64,000 nucleotides of DNA, taken from contig CAJUDG010000006.1 in NCBI GenBank assembly GCA_910584745.1, forward strand, positions 124,001 to 188,000. The letters are read 5' to 3'. Below the pieces are notes generated by a model that was not told the origin of the DNA, did not search any database, and worked only from the letters and a program-made list of their open reading frames with translations. This DNA comes from an uncultured Eubacteriales bacterium (GTDB lineage Bacteria; Bacillota; Clostridia; Oscillospirales; Acutalibacteraceae). How positions within the stretch are numbered: the first letter of the stretch is position 1; each line of letters opens with the position of its first letter. Both the position numbers and the translations under genes were made by a program. Positions 8,273 through 17,338 of this stretch are shown in pieces.

Positions 8273-9547
8273 TTATCCTTCGGTCAGCAGCTCCTGCGCA
8301 CCGGACTGCTGGGGGGAGATTATCTGCTTCCAGGTGGCGTTCACCGATTCGGTGCAGTTGAAGTATACGGTGGTCAGCGTATGGGCCGGTATACCCAGCT
8401 CCTCCGCGTGCCTTGTGATCTTTTCCCAGTCCGCCTCTTCATAGCTGAGGACCAGGTCAAAGAGCATACCGCAGCGGCCCTCGTGGTTCAGTATGGCGGC
8501 CTTTATCTCGTCCGCAATGGGCACCGTAGAGAGTATCTCCTCCATGGGCGCGTCTATCAGGTGCTCAAGGGTGGAGAACATTCCCATAAGGTACGCGTCA
8601 GAGCGGGAGATGGGCATATTCTTGGCATAGCGCATAAGCTCGCTGCAGAAGCTGCCGCGCATAAAGGACAGCCGCAGAAACTCCTCGGCGGTCTCGTCTA
8701 TCTCGTCGTTGGCGTTGGTGGTGCTCAAAAGATATATCCACTGCTTCAGCTGTGAGATGCCCAGAGTCACCAGTCCCTGGCGGATAGTGGTTATCTTGTT
8801 TGTGGTGAAATATGCGGAGTTCGCCACGCGCAGAAGGCCATATGTAAGCGTGGCGTCCATGGCGATGATCTGCTCGATCTCCTCCATGTCCGGCTCCTCC
8901 TTGACCACCGCCACCATAAGCCTGAAGAAGTTGCTCTGAAGGTATCCGCTGGAGTGGGCCTTGGTTGCAAGCTGCTTTGCCACATAGCTGCCCTCCATGG
9001 CGTCCACCCGCAGGCGCAGGGCCGTATCGTACAGCTCCTTATCATCCACGTTGGTGGCGATCACCTTCTTATTCATGCTCCTGGCAAGGTTTACAATATT
9101 TTCCGCGCTGGCGCCGGTCGTGGTCTTGACATTCATCTTTATATAGTCGATAAAGTCAATCAGCGACAGATATCTGGGCGCAAACTGAAATTCGTTCACC
9201 GCTATCTTGTAGCCGTCCCTGGCATACTGCTGCACAAAGCGCAGGGCCAGGGGATGTATCACCACGCTGTCGTCTATCTGTATGACCAGCTTCTCCTTGG
9301 GGAAAAGGGCCGGGGTCTTTTTCATCAGCAGTGTGGTGGTGAACGTCATAAAGTGCACCGCGTCTGTCAGGGATTTCTCCACATTGTGCATAAGAAAGCT
9401 GTATACCGTGTCTGCCACGGCAAACTCGTTTGAGCTTTCGTCGCTGTTGCCATAGGCCTGGTTTTCACCGTAGTACAGTATCTCATACGCTATGATCTGG
9501 TTCTTCTCGTTCTTCACCGGCTGGCGGACGATGTATCTCTCTCTCAT
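8273..9547 (-). CDS. EAL-like plus HDOD signalling protein (YuxH type)
   Basis: A 424-residue cytosolic protein with an N-terminal EAL-fold domain (about residues 1-200, beginning RQPVKNEKNQIIAYEILYY) and a C-terminal HDOD domain (about 205-400). The EAL domain is degenerate: the EAL triplet reads EIL, and the metal- and base-type residues of active phosphodiesterases are not recognisable, so cyclic di-GMP binding or no catalysis is more likely than hydrolysis. This two-domain arrangement is known from YuxH-type proteins. It is the last gene of the fla/che transcript, 15 bases after cheV, and ends at a terminator. Confidence 0.85.
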   Translation of the reverse strand: MRERYIVRQPVKNEKNQIIAYEILYYGENQAYGNSDESSNEFAVADTVYSFLMHNVEKSLTDAVHFMTFTTTLLMKKTPALFPKEKLVIQIDDSVVIHPLALRFVQQYARDGYKIAVNEFQFAPRYLSLIDFIDYIKMNVKTTTGASAENIVNLARSMNKKVIATNVDDKELYDTALRLRVDAMEGSYVAKQLATKAHSSGYLQSNFFRLMVAVVKEEPDMEEIEQIIAMDATLTYGLLRVANSAYFTTNKITTIRQGLVTLGISQLKQWIYLLSTTNANDEIDETAEEFLRLSFMRGSFCSELMRYAKNMPISRSDAYLMGMFSTLEHLIDAPMEEILSTVPIADEIKAAILNHEGRCGMLFDLVLSYEEADWEKITRHAEELGIPAHTLTTVYFNCTESVNATWKQIISPQQSGAQELLTEG

Positions 9548-9562
9548 AGTCTATACCTTTCC

Positions 9563-10510
9563 TTACACCGCCTGGCTCGCCGCCCTGGCTTCCTTCCTCT
9601 TCTCCAGCAAGACGTCCATCACGTGGACCAGCTTGCCGATCTCCGGCTTGCTCATCTGCTCGTCGGCGCCCAGCTCCTTGCCCTTTATGCGCATCTCCTC
9701 ATTTATCAGCGAGGAGAATATTATCAGCGGTATATGCTTCATATCCGGATCGTTCTTCACAAGCTTTGTCAGCCTGTGGCCGTCCATCTGAGGCATCTCA
9801 ATGTCCGTAACTATCAGCGCGGCCTGCTCATCCAAAGCGCCGTCCTTCTTGGCCTGTGACAGATATGCCCAAAGGTCATAGCCGTTGGGGAACATATGCA
9901 GGTTGGTATAGCCGGCCTTGTTCAGGCACTCCTGTATCATATGGGACAGCAGGATGGAGTCCTCCGCCACAAGGACGGGCACCTCGTTGCGCTGGCGCTC
10001 GCCCATCTGCTCGATCTCGCTGACCTTGATGGAGGTAGAGGGGGATATCTCCGCCACGATGCGCTCAAAGTCCAGGATAGTCACCAGATCGTTGCCGCAC
10101 TGGGCGATGCCCGTGGCCACGCCGTCGTTGCCGCCGTTGATGGTATTGTCCGGCTTCTGGATGTCCTTCCAGGAGACGGTCGCAATGCCCACCACCGTAT
10201 GTATGCGGAAGGCAACCGTCATCTTGTTAAAGCCTGTGAGTATGAACAGGTCGTCGGGCTTGGGCTCATAGTTGTCCACCCCCAGGTACTTGGGGAGGTT
10301 GATGACGGTGATCACCTCTTCCCTGGGCTTGAAGATCCCCTCCACCGCCTCATGGGTGTGCGGCATGAACTTTACCGGCGCCGAGATCATTATCTGCTGC
10401 ACCTTCGCCACGTTTATGCCGTAGAGAACCCCGTCGATGGAAAACTGCATGATCTGCATCTCATTGGTGCCGGACTCCAGCAGTATGTCGTCGTTCATTA
10501 CAATGGCCAT
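9563..10510 (-). CDS. cheV: CheV chemotaxis coupling protein
   Basis: CheW-like domain (about residues 15-165) fused to a response-regulator receiver (about 180-305), the CheV architecture; 315 residues is normal. The receiver carries phospho-acceptor Asp236 in VTDIEMPQMDG. In Firmicutes CheV links receptors to CheA, and its phosphorylation by CheA gives adaptation. The ATG is preceded by AAGGAAGGGAG. It follows cheD and precedes the EAL/HDOD gene in one transcript, which places an adaptation module (cheC-cheD-cheV) at the tail of the flagellar operon. Confidence 0.95.
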   Translation of the reverse strand: MAIVMNDDILLESGTNEMQIMQFSIDGVLYGINVAKVQQIMISAPVKFMPHTHEAVEGIFKPREEVITVINLPKYLGVDNYEPKPDDLFILTGFNKMTVAFRIHTVVGIATVSWKDIQKPDNTINGGNDGVATGIAQCGNDLVTILDFERIVAEISPSTSIKVSEIEQMGERQRNEVPVLVAEDSILLSHMIQECLNKAGYTNLHMFPNGYDLWAYLSQAKKDGALDEQAALIVTDIEMPQMDGHRLTKLVKNDPDMKHIPLIIFSSLINEEMRIKGKELGADEQMSKPEIGKLVHVMDVLLEKRKEARAASQAV

Positions 10511-10543
10511 AATCCTTGACTCCCTTCCTTACTGTGATATGCT

Positions 10544-11032
10544 TTACAGGACTATGTCCTGCTTGCCATAGCTCTTTATCGTGGCCTTTCCCGTGGCCGG
10601 GTCAAAGGACAGGGTGCGCGCCACCGAGCCGCCCACGTCCTCGGCGATAAGCCGTATTCCCTCGGCCTTGAGCACCTTGTGCACGCTCTCGATATTCCTC
10701 TGGCCTATATTCCCCAGAGCGCCGGACCCGGACACGGCGAACATCTTGGCCCCCCCGGCCACCTTGGCCGTTATCCTTGCCCTTCTGGCGCCCTTTGCCT
10801 CCATCTGCTTTATAGTCTCGCGGATACCCGTGTCGGCATACTTCATGGTGTTGGTGCGCCCGGCCTCCATGTTCAGCGGCAGCATTATATGTATCATTGC
10901 CGCCAGCCGCACGTTGGGGTCCAAAAGGCATATGCCGCAGCAGGAGCCCAGAGCGTATGTGATAAGTTCATTGCCCTGGTTCGTCATCTTCATGTCCGCA
11001 ATGCCAATAACTATTTTAGAACCGTTAGCCAT
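10544..11032 (-). CDS. cheD: CheD chemoreceptor glutamine deamidase
   Basis: Deamidates receptor glutamines and forms a complex with CheC in the Bacillus-type adaptation system. The catalytic set is visible: Thr25, Cys31 in YALGSCC, and His48 in AMIHIMLP. The 162-residue length is standard. Its start overlaps the end of cheC by eight bases, suggesting translational coupling, which fits the obligate CheC-CheD partnership. Confidence 0.96.
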   Translation of the reverse strand: MANGSKIVIGIADMKMTNQGNELITYALGSCCGICLLDPNVRLAAMIHIMLPLNMEAGRTNTMKYADTGIRETIKQMEAKGARRARITAKVAGGAKMFAVSGSGALGNIGQRNIESVHKVLKAEGIRLIAEDVGGSVARTLSFDPATGKATIKSYGKQDIVL

Positions 11033-11651
11033 CTTCCACGCCCAGCTTTCTCAAAAGGAAATTGAGTGACCTGATATCGGGGGACAGTATCAGGCGGCAG
11101 GGCAGCTCATGTCCGTCGCAGGAGAAGTTTCCCCCAATGGTCATCAGATAATCCGACTGCCCGCCGTATTCGGCCATGGGCACCGTCAGAATGGCGCCCT
11201 GCATATCCACCGTAAGGCTGGGCACCGTAAGCTCCACCTTCATGTCCGCCAGATTCGACATGGCGTTGATAAAGGTGGATATCATGATATTGCCCACCTC
11301 AACCAGAGCCGAACGCTCCAGCTCCTGCAGCTGGCTGTAGTCCTGGATGGACACGGAGAGCATCCTCTGAAGAATTATGTTTATGAACTCAAGGGGCTGC
11401 ACCGATAGCATTATGCCGTTCATCTGCCCGCCGATATGCACCAGCACCCCGGCCGTCACCGGCTCGGGCCCGCCGATCCACTCGATAGCCTCGTTATATC
11501 CCATAATGCGCACCTCGGGCAGGGTGATATGCACCGGGCACCCCAGCATCCCGGACAGGGACGTGGCCGCGTTGCCCGTGCCTATGCTGCCGATTTCCCT
11601 CAGCGTATCTATTTCCAGGCTGTTCAGTTCCTGATAATTTTTTATCGTCAT
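11025..11651 (-). CDS. cheC: CheC, CheY-P phosphatase, one active site altered
   Basis: A 208-residue CheC/CheX/FliY-family protein. The family has two pseudo-symmetric active sites, each with an ExxN signature. The second is intact (Glu118, Asn121 in LVEVGNIM). In the first, Glu19 is kept but the Asn position is Ser22 (LREIGSIGTGN). One competent site is enough for activity in the family, so a phosphatase is still expected; its CheD-binding role should be unaffected. The start follows CTGGAGGTAATCG. It lies between the rod genes and cheD. Confidence 0.95.
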   Translation of the reverse strand: MTIKNYQELNSLEIDTLREIGSIGTGNAATSLSGMLGCPVHITLPEVRIMGYNEAIEWIGGPEPVTAGVLVHIGGQMNGIMLSVQPLEFINIILQRMLSVSIQDYSQLQELERSALVEVGNIMISTFINAMSNLADMKVELTVPSLTVDMQGAILTVPMAEYGGQSDYLMTIGGNFSCDGHELPCRLILSPDIRSLNFLLRKLGVEDG

Positions 11652-11674
11652 TCGATTACCTCCAGCCTATATAA

Positions 11675-12418
11675 TTATCTGCGCAAATCGTTTACGGTGG
11701 TCTCGATCTCGTCAGAGGTCTGTATCATCTTCAGCGCATACGTGAAGGACCTCTGGGACTCGATGACCTTTGATATCTCGTTGGCAAGGTCCGCGTTGGA
11801 CTGCTCCAGCTTGCCCTGGACCAGCTTGCCGCTGCCCACCCGGAGGTTGCCGTTCTTCTCTATGGGTGAAAACCTGTTTTCGCTGAGGCTCAGCATACCG
11901 TTGGTGTTCACAAAGTCAAATATGCCCACAGGAAGCATTTTCGCCATGTTTGCAGAGTCCTGTGCGTCGACCTCTATCAGCTGGCCGTTTGTGCCCATGA
12001 CAAACCGGCCCAGGCCGTCCGACAGATACCAGCGTGTCTCCAGCTCACCCTCGCCGTTTTGCAGCATGTACTGTGACATGGTGAATGAGCCGTCCCTGGT
12101 ATAGGTATACTCGCCGCTGGAGGGATCCCAAAGGGCGAAAAAGCCGTCGCCGTTTATGGCATAGTCCAGGGCCCTGCCCGTGTCCGCAAAGCCGCTTTGA
12201 TGGAAGTCCGTGTCCGCCGACACCATATAGGCGCCCGTACCCCGGGGCATCTCGTCCTGCTGCGCCCCCTGCACATAACCGTACATCAAATCGGAGAACA
12301 CCGGCCGCTTGGCCTTGAAGCCGTAATTGTTCACGTTGGCGATATTGTTGCCGTGGACGTTCAGCCGCTCCTGCTGCTGCCATGCGCCCACCGCCGCTGT
12401 GTAGAATGACTGGTTCAT
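11675..12418 (-). CDS. Flagellar rod protein, FlgF/FlgG (FlhP) family
   Basis: A 247-residue axial protein of the rod/hook family. The N-terminal rod motif (NNIANVNNYGFKA, about residues 24-37) and the C-terminal heptad-rich helix (ESQRSFTYALKMIQTSDE) are both present, together with the ALDYAINGDGFFAL segment of the D1 domain. It is exported by the flagellar type III apparatus without a cleaved signal. Together with the next gene it forms the pair equivalent to flhO-flhP of Bacillus. Which of the two is the distal rod protein FlgG cannot be settled from sequence alone. Confidence 0.9.
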   Translation of the reverse strand: MNQSFYTAAVGAWQQQERLNVHGNNIANVNNYGFKAKRPVFSDLMYGYVQGAQQDEMPRGTGAYMVSADTDFHQSGFADTGRALDYAINGDGFFALWDPSSGEYTYTRDGSFTMSQYMLQNGEGELETRWYLSDGLGRFVMGTNGQLIEVDAQDSANMAKMLPVGIFDFVNTNGMLSLSENRFSPIEKNGNLRVGSGKLVQGKLEQSNADLANEISKVIESQRSFTYALKMIQTSDEIETTVNDLRR

Positions 12419-12435
12419 AACCTTTCACTGCCCCC

Positions 12436-13194
12436 TTACTGTAATCTGCCCAGGTCGCCAGCCGCGTGGCCCATCACCTGATCGTACATCTTTGTAAGCG
12501 TGGCCGAGCTCTGATAGGCCCGCTGTGTGCTTATCATCTTCACCATCTGCTGCACAAGCCCCACGTTGGAGCGCTCCAGCATACCGTGGCGCAGCATGAC
12601 CGCGTCCGTCTGGGGCTGGGCCCCGCCCGCGTCAAACATACCCATTGGGTCCTTCACAAGGCCCGCCGTGTCCTCAAAGACATATACCCCTATCTGGCCC
12701 AAAAAGCCGCCGTTTTTGGTATATATCCGGCCAAAATTGTCCGTCTCTATCTTATCCGTCACCAGAGCTATCTCCTCGCCGTTCACGTCCAGCACCCTGC
12801 CGTGGTCGGGAAGGCTCAGATAGCCCTCCTCGTCCAGGGAGAAGTCGCCGGCCCTTGTATACCTTATGCCGTCTTCGGTCTGTATGGCGAAGAAGCCCCG
12901 GCCGTCGTCGTCGATGGCAAAGTCCAGGGGCATACCGGTCTCGTCAAAGCTGCCCTGGGTATAGTCGGTGTATAGCTCAGAGGGCACTGTGGCGTAGCTG
13001 CGCTCCCCGATATCTATATAGTTCTTGTCCTTATTTCCCACCAGACTGTACATCACCTCGTCGAAGGTCTGCCCGGTGAAGGTGTCCACCTTAAAGCCGG
13101 TGGTGGCGACGTTTGCCATGTTGTTAGAGATCACATCCAGATGCTTGCCGTGGGTTATCATGCCGGAAGCCAGATTGTAAAAACCGCTAAACAT
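12436..13194 (-). CDS. Flagellar rod protein, FlgF/FlgG (FlhO) family
   Basis: Second rod protein, 252 residues. It carries the rod signature LDVISNNMANVATTGFKVD near residue 19, PLDFAIDDDGRGFFAI in the middle and the C-terminal coiled helix MVKMISTQRAYQSSATLTKM. It precedes its paralogue by 17 bases. A separate promoter lies upstream after the sigma factor gene, so the rod pair and the cheC-cheD-cheV tail can be expressed apart from the main operon. Confidence 0.9.
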   Translation of the reverse strand: MFSGFYNLASGMITHGKHLDVISNNMANVATTGFKVDTFTGQTFDEVMYSLVGNKDKNYIDIGERSYATVPSELYTDYTQGSFDETGMPLDFAIDDDGRGFFAIQTEDGIRYTRAGDFSLDEEGYLSLPDHGRVLDVNGEEIALVTDKIETDNFGRIYTKNGGFLGQIGVYVFEDTAGLVKDPMGMFDAGGAQPQTDAVMLRHGMLERSNVGLVQQMVKMISTQRAYQSSATLTKMYDQVMGHAAGDLGRLQ

Positions 13195-13226
13195 AATCGT
13201 TGTCCCCCATATAATGACTTTTGATT

Positions 13227-13256
13227 ATTATACCATGAACTTTGGGTTATTGCACT
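13227..13256 (-). promoter_or_regulatory. Extended -10 promoter before the rod-gene pair
   Basis: Minus strand TATAAT (13227-13232) preceded by TGG, an extended -10. The -35 region is weak (GTGCAA at 17 bases). It lies in the 104-base gap between fliA and the rod genes, which otherwise holds only A/T-rich runs. Confidence 0.5.
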
Positions 13257-13298
13257 AGGTAAATTGCATTTTTTCGCAAAAAAGCAAAACTTTTTTAT

Positions 13299-14078
13299 CT
13301 ACCCTCCGCGCAGATACTGTTCCATCATCACTTTAAGCTTCTGCACAGCCCGGGCGTGTATCTGCGACACCCTCGGCGGGGTGATGTCCATCACCGCCGC
13401 GATGTCCTTCATTTTAAGGTTCTTCTCATAGTATAATGAGAGCACCAGCTGCTCGTTCTCCTTCATTCCGCCGATGGCCTTTGCCAGGGTCTCGGTCAGC
13501 TCCTCGTCCATGAGCCTCTGCTCGGGAGAGCTCTGGGCCCCCTCCTCCGTGCCCGGGTCCGACGGCCACAAGTCGCTGCTTTCAAACAGCTCCTGCAGCG
13601 ACAGGATGCTGTGCAGTGAGGAATTTGTCAGGGTCTCCTGATACTCCTCAATGCTCATCCCCAGATGCTCCGCTATCTGCGCGTCGCTTGGGTACCGGCC
13701 CGTCTCGTTATAAAGCTCCGTGGCGGCCCGCTCGATCCTCTGGGCCCGCTGGCGCACCGTCCGGGGCACCCAGTCCTGCTGCCGGGCAAGGTCCACTATC
13801 ATTCCCCTTATGCGCTTGGCCACATAGACCTCGAACCGGCCCTTCTCCGGGTCGAACTTATCCACGGCCTCGGCCAGCACGATAAGGCCCTCGTTTATTA
13901 TGTCGTCCAGCTGGGTAAAGCTGCAAAACACCCCGCGTATCTGCAGGGCTATGCTCTTTATCAGCCCGGTATAGCGCATGGCTATTTCCCATTTCAGCTG
14001 CTGGTCTCCGCTCTCGCGGTAAAGGGCAAACAGCTCCTCAGTGGTCATGCCCTCATGGCTTTTACCGGGGGCGCTCAT
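13299..14078 (-). CDS. fliA: Flagellar sigma factor FliA (sigma-D / sigma-28)
   Basis: A 259-residue sigma-70-family protein of the flagellar class. Region 2 is visible at about residues 25-100 (DDIINEGLIVLAEAVDKFDP, then VYVAKRIRGMIVDLARQQDW), region 3 at about 115-155 (GRYPSDAQIAEHLGMS) and region 4 at about 200-255 (LSLYYEKNLKMKDIAAVMDI, SQIHARAVQKLK). It directs late flagellar genes and should be held inactive by FlgM, encoded at 52.7 kb. Its start overlaps the flhA stop as ATGA, so translation is coupled to the export gate gene. A 40-residue stretch rich in Pro, Ser and Glu lies between regions 3 and 4. Confidence 0.96.
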   Translation of the reverse strand: MSAPGKSHEGMTTEELFALYRESGDQQLKWEIAMRYTGLIKSIALQIRGVFCSFTQLDDIINEGLIVLAEAVDKFDPEKGRFEVYVAKRIRGMIVDLARQQDWVPRTVRQRAQRIERAATELYNETGRYPSDAQIAEHLGMSIEEYQETLTNSSLHSILSLQELFESSDLWPSDPGTEEGAQSSPEQRLMDEELTETLAKAIGGMKENEQLVLSLYYEKNLKMKDIAAVMDITPPRVSQIHARAVQKLKVMMEQYLRGG

Positions 14079-16171
14079 GTGCCCACCGCCCTTCTGGCCG
14101 CAGGCTGCTGCATGGTCACGTTACCCAGGGACTGTATCTGCACCGTGCCCACTATCTCGCTGAAGGAGAGCACATAGAGGTTTGTAAAATACTGTGAGAG
14201 CAGCCGGCTTAAGTATATGCGCACCACCTGGCTGGTAAGCAGTATGGGCGGCTGGCCAAGCTCCGCGAACTTCGGCATATGCTCCGCAAGCTGGGTTATC
14301 AGCGCCTGTATCAGGTCCGGCTCCATGGCAAGGTATATTCCGTGCTCGTTCTTCGTAAGCGACGCCACGACCCTGCGCTCCACCTCCGCGTCCAGGGTGA
14401 TGGCTCTAAGCTGCCCGTCCTCGCAGAACCGGCGTGTAATGGTGCGGCTCAACGAGTTTCGCACACTCTCGGTGATAAGGTCCGGGTCCCTGGTGGTGCC
14501 CATTGCGTCCACCATGGTCTCGAGTATCGTCTGCATATCCCTTATGGGTATGCCCTCCATCAGAAGGTTTCTCAGCACCTTCTCCAAAAGGGCGTAGGAT
14601 ATCACCGCCGGACAGGCCTCCTCCACCAGCTCCGGCGAGGTCTTTTTCAGGTTCTCCACCAGCTGGATGGTCTCCGTGCGGGTCAAAAGCTCGTAGGCGT
14701 GCTTCTTTATGGTCTCTGAAAGGTGGGTCAGTATGACGGACAGCGGGTCGATGACCGTATATCCGTATATCTCCGCCATCTCCTTGTTCTCGGGCAGTAT
14801 CCACCTTGAGGGTATGCCGTATGCGGGCTCCACGGTCTCTATGCCGTCTATCTCCCCCAAAGGCTTCGAGGGCTCCAGGGCCAGGTAGTAGTCCACCAGT
14901 ATTTCGCCCTTTGCGACCTCCTCGCCCTTTATCCTTATGGTGTACTGGTTCGTGCCTATCACCGAGCTGTCGTGCATACGCACCGTTGGCACCACAAAGC
15001 CCATCTCCTGGGCATACTGCCGCCGGAAGATAACTATGCGGTTGATAAGCTTGCCGCCGCTGCTCTCGTCCACCAGCGGGATAAGGCTATAGCCCACCTC
15101 CATCTCAATGGGCTCCACCGCCAAGAGGGAGTACACATTGCTCACATCCCGGTAGTAGTCGGCCTCAGTGGGTGCGGCCTCGGGCTCTATCTCCTCCTGG
15201 GGGCCCTCCATGGCCTCCATGGCCTGCTGCTCGGCGCGCATCTTGCGGCTGAGGAATATGCCGAACACTATCAGCACCGCCGCCACCACCCCAAGGGCAA
15301 GATGGGGGGTATTGGGCATAAGGGCCAGGAATATAAGCGCCGCGCCCGCGGTGATGATGGCCCTGGGCTGGGCGGTGAACTGCTTTATCATGTCGGTGTT
15401 CAGGCTGCCGTCCGACACCGAGCGGGTGACTATCATGCCCGTGGCCGTTGAGATCATCAGGGCGGGCAGCTGGCTCACAAGGCCGTCGCCTATGGTGACG
15501 ATGGAATACTCGGTGAACACCGTGCCGATGTCCATGCCCCTTGACACCATGCCGATTATCACGCCGCCGATAAGGTTCACGGCGGTGATGATAAGCGACA
15601 TGACCGCGTCGCCCTTGACTATCTTCGTGGCGCCGTCCATGGCGCCGTAGAAGTCGGCCTCCCGCTGAATCTTCTCCCGGCGGATACGGGCCTGCTGCTC
15701 GTCGATAAGGCCGGTGTTAAGGTCCGCGTCGATGGCCATCTGCTTGCCGGGCATGGCGTCCAGGGTGAACCGCGCCGCCACCTCGGCCACGCGTTCCGCG
15801 CCCTTTGTGATGACGATGAACTGCACCATAACGATGATGAAGAAGATTATAAAGCCAATCACCACGTTGCCGCTGGTGATAAGCTGGCCGAAGGCCGCGA
15901 TAACGTCCCCGGCAAAGCCGTCCCGCAGTATCATCCGGGTGGACGACACGTTCAGCCCCAGCCTAAAGAGGGTGGTGATGAGCAAAAGGGACGGATAGAT
16001 GGAGAACTCCAGGGTCTCCTTTATGTTCATGGTGATAAGCAGTATCACAATAGACAGCGATATGTTTATAACCAGCAGTACGTCCAGAAGGAAGGTGGGC
16101 AGGGGCAGGATCAGGAATAGCACTACCACGACCACGAACAGCGAGATAGAGTTGTTCAGTATCCGTTTCAT
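14075..16171 (-). CDS. flhA: Flagellar export gate protein FlhA
   Basis: A 698-residue component of the type III export gate. Eight membrane helices occupy about residues 1-315, including the conserved cytoplasmic FHIPEP-family loop (KGAERVAEVAARFTLDAMPG, then DADLNTGLID). The large cytoplasmic domain follows and forms the nonameric ring that docks chaperone-substrate complexes. Length and order are normal. The ribosome site GGAGGGAGGAG is unusually strong. It lies between flhB and fliA; the flhF and flhG genes that usually follow flhA in Bacillus and many Clostridia are not here. Confidence 0.98.
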   Translation of the reverse strand: MKRILNNSISLFVVVVVLFLILPLPTFLLDVLLVINISLSIVILLITMNIKETLEFSIYPSLLLITTLFRLGLNVSSTRMILRDGFAGDVIAAFGQLITSGNVVIGFIIFFIIVMVQFIVITKGAERVAEVAARFTLDAMPGKQMAIDADLNTGLIDEQQARIRREKIQREADFYGAMDGATKIVKGDAVMSLIITAVNLIGGVIIGMVSRGMDIGTVFTEYSIVTIGDGLVSQLPALMISTATGMIVTRSVSDGSLNTDMIKQFTAQPRAIITAGAALIFLALMPNTPHLALGVVAAVLIVFGIFLSRKMRAEQQAMEAMEGPQEEIEPEAAPTEADYYRDVSNVYSLLAVEPIEMEVGYSLIPLVDESSGGKLINRIVIFRRQYAQEMGFVVPTVRMHDSSVIGTNQYTIRIKGEEVAKGEILVDYYLALEPSKPLGEIDGIETVEPAYGIPSRWILPENKEMAEIYGYTVIDPLSVILTHLSETIKKHAYELLTRTETIQLVENLKKTSPELVEEACPAVISYALLEKVLRNLLMEGIPIRDMQTILETMVDAMGTTRDPDLITESVRNSLSRTITRRFCEDGQLRAITLDAEVERRVVASLTKNEHGIYLAMEPDLIQALITQLAEHMPKFAELGQPPILLTSQVVRIYLSRLLSQYFTNLYVLSFSEIVGTVQIQSLGNVTMQQPAARRAVGT

Positions 16172-16241
16172 CTGCTCTCCTCCCTCCGGTTTCCTTTTAC
16201 GGACTTAAAATGCAAAACAGCTTTTAGTATCATAATATATA

Positions 16242-17318
16242 TCAATGGCTTTCCATTACCAGCTTATTTTCAAGTTTATAGACGTACACAAGCACCTCCG
16301 CCACAGCGGCGTACAGATCTGGCGGTATCTCATGGTCCACCTCGGCCTGGGCGTACAGCGCCCGCGCCAAAGGCACATTCTCGATTATGGGCACCTTGGC
16401 CTCCTCGCCCTTTGCAACTATCCGGGCCGCCAGCTCGTCCTGGCCCTTTGCAAGCACCACCGGAGCCGCGTCCTCCCCCTGCTTATACCTCAGGGCCACC
16501 GCGAAATGGGTGGGGTTCCGGATTATAACGTCGGCCTCGGGCACCTGCTGCATCATCCTTGACTGGGCCATGCTCCGCTGGACCTGCCTTATGCGGTTCT
16601 TTATCTGCGGGTCGCCCTCGGTCTGCTTATACTCCTCCTTGATCTCCTGCTTCGACATCTTCATCTGGCGCTCGAACTCCCAGCGCTGATAGAGGAAGTC
16701 AAAGAACGCGATAACTATGAATGCCAGACATACCTGCATAAGCATATTGAAGATGGCTTCAAACAGGGTCTTGCAGGCAGAGCCTATGTCGGAGTACATG
16801 AACCCCGCGGCGATATTCATCAGGCTCACAAGGCTGTTGTATATGAACACCAGCAGGATAACTATCTTTATCAGGCCCTTCAGCGCCTCCACAAGGCTCC
16901 TGGCCGAAAACAGCCGCTTGAAGCCGTTTAAAGGGCTTATCTTGCTGAACTTGGGCCTTATTATCTCCCCCGCCACCAGAAAGCGCGTCTGGGCAAATGT
17001 GGCGGTCAGGGCCACCAGAACCGTGGCCAGCAGCATGGGCCCCGCGGTAGAGACAAACGCCTTCACCCCCTGGAACAGCAGCTCTGTCATATAAAAGCTG
17101 CCGCCCGCCTCCATCGTACCCACGGCAAACCGGGAGCACATGGCGAAGAATTCCGATATCTCCTTCACAAATGTCCCGAACATCACCCGCAGCATCACCA
17201 CGCTGCCTATCAGCGTGGACACCGCGATAATATCCTGACAAAAAAGAATATTGCCCTTCTTTCGTTCGTCGTTTCGCCGTTTCGGGGTAGCCTTTTCGGT
17301 TTTATCCTCACCGGGCAT
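16242..17318 (-). CDS. flhB: Flagellar export switch protein FlhB
   Basis: A 358-residue export-gate protein with four membrane helices (about residues 25-210) and a cytoplasmic autocleavage domain. The NPTH cleavage motif is intact at Asn268-Pro269 (IIRNPTHFAVALRY), so self-cleavage and the rod/hook-to-filament specificity switch are expected. The N-terminal EDKTEKATPKRR segment is typical. It follows fliR by 20 bases. A second gene encoding only the C-terminal domain lies at 59.4 kb. Confidence 0.98.
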   Translation of the reverse strand: MPGEDKTEKATPKRRNDERKKGNILFCQDIIAVSTLIGSVVMLRVMFGTFVKEISEFFAMCSRFAVGTMEAGGSFYMTELLFQGVKAFVSTAGPMLLATVLVALTATFAQTRFLVAGEIIRPKFSKISPLNGFKRLFSARSLVEALKGLIKIVILLVFIYNSLVSLMNIAAGFMYSDIGSACKTLFEAIFNMLMQVCLAFIVIAFFDFLYQRWEFERQMKMSKQEIKEEYKQTEGDPQIKNRIRQVQRSMAQSRMMQQVPEADVIIRNPTHFAVALRYKQGEDAAPVVLAKGQDELAARIVAKGEEAKVPIIENVPLARALYAQAEVDHEIPPDLYAAVAEVLVYVYKLENKLVMESH

Positions 17319-17338
17319 TTGACCACCTCACTTTCCCC

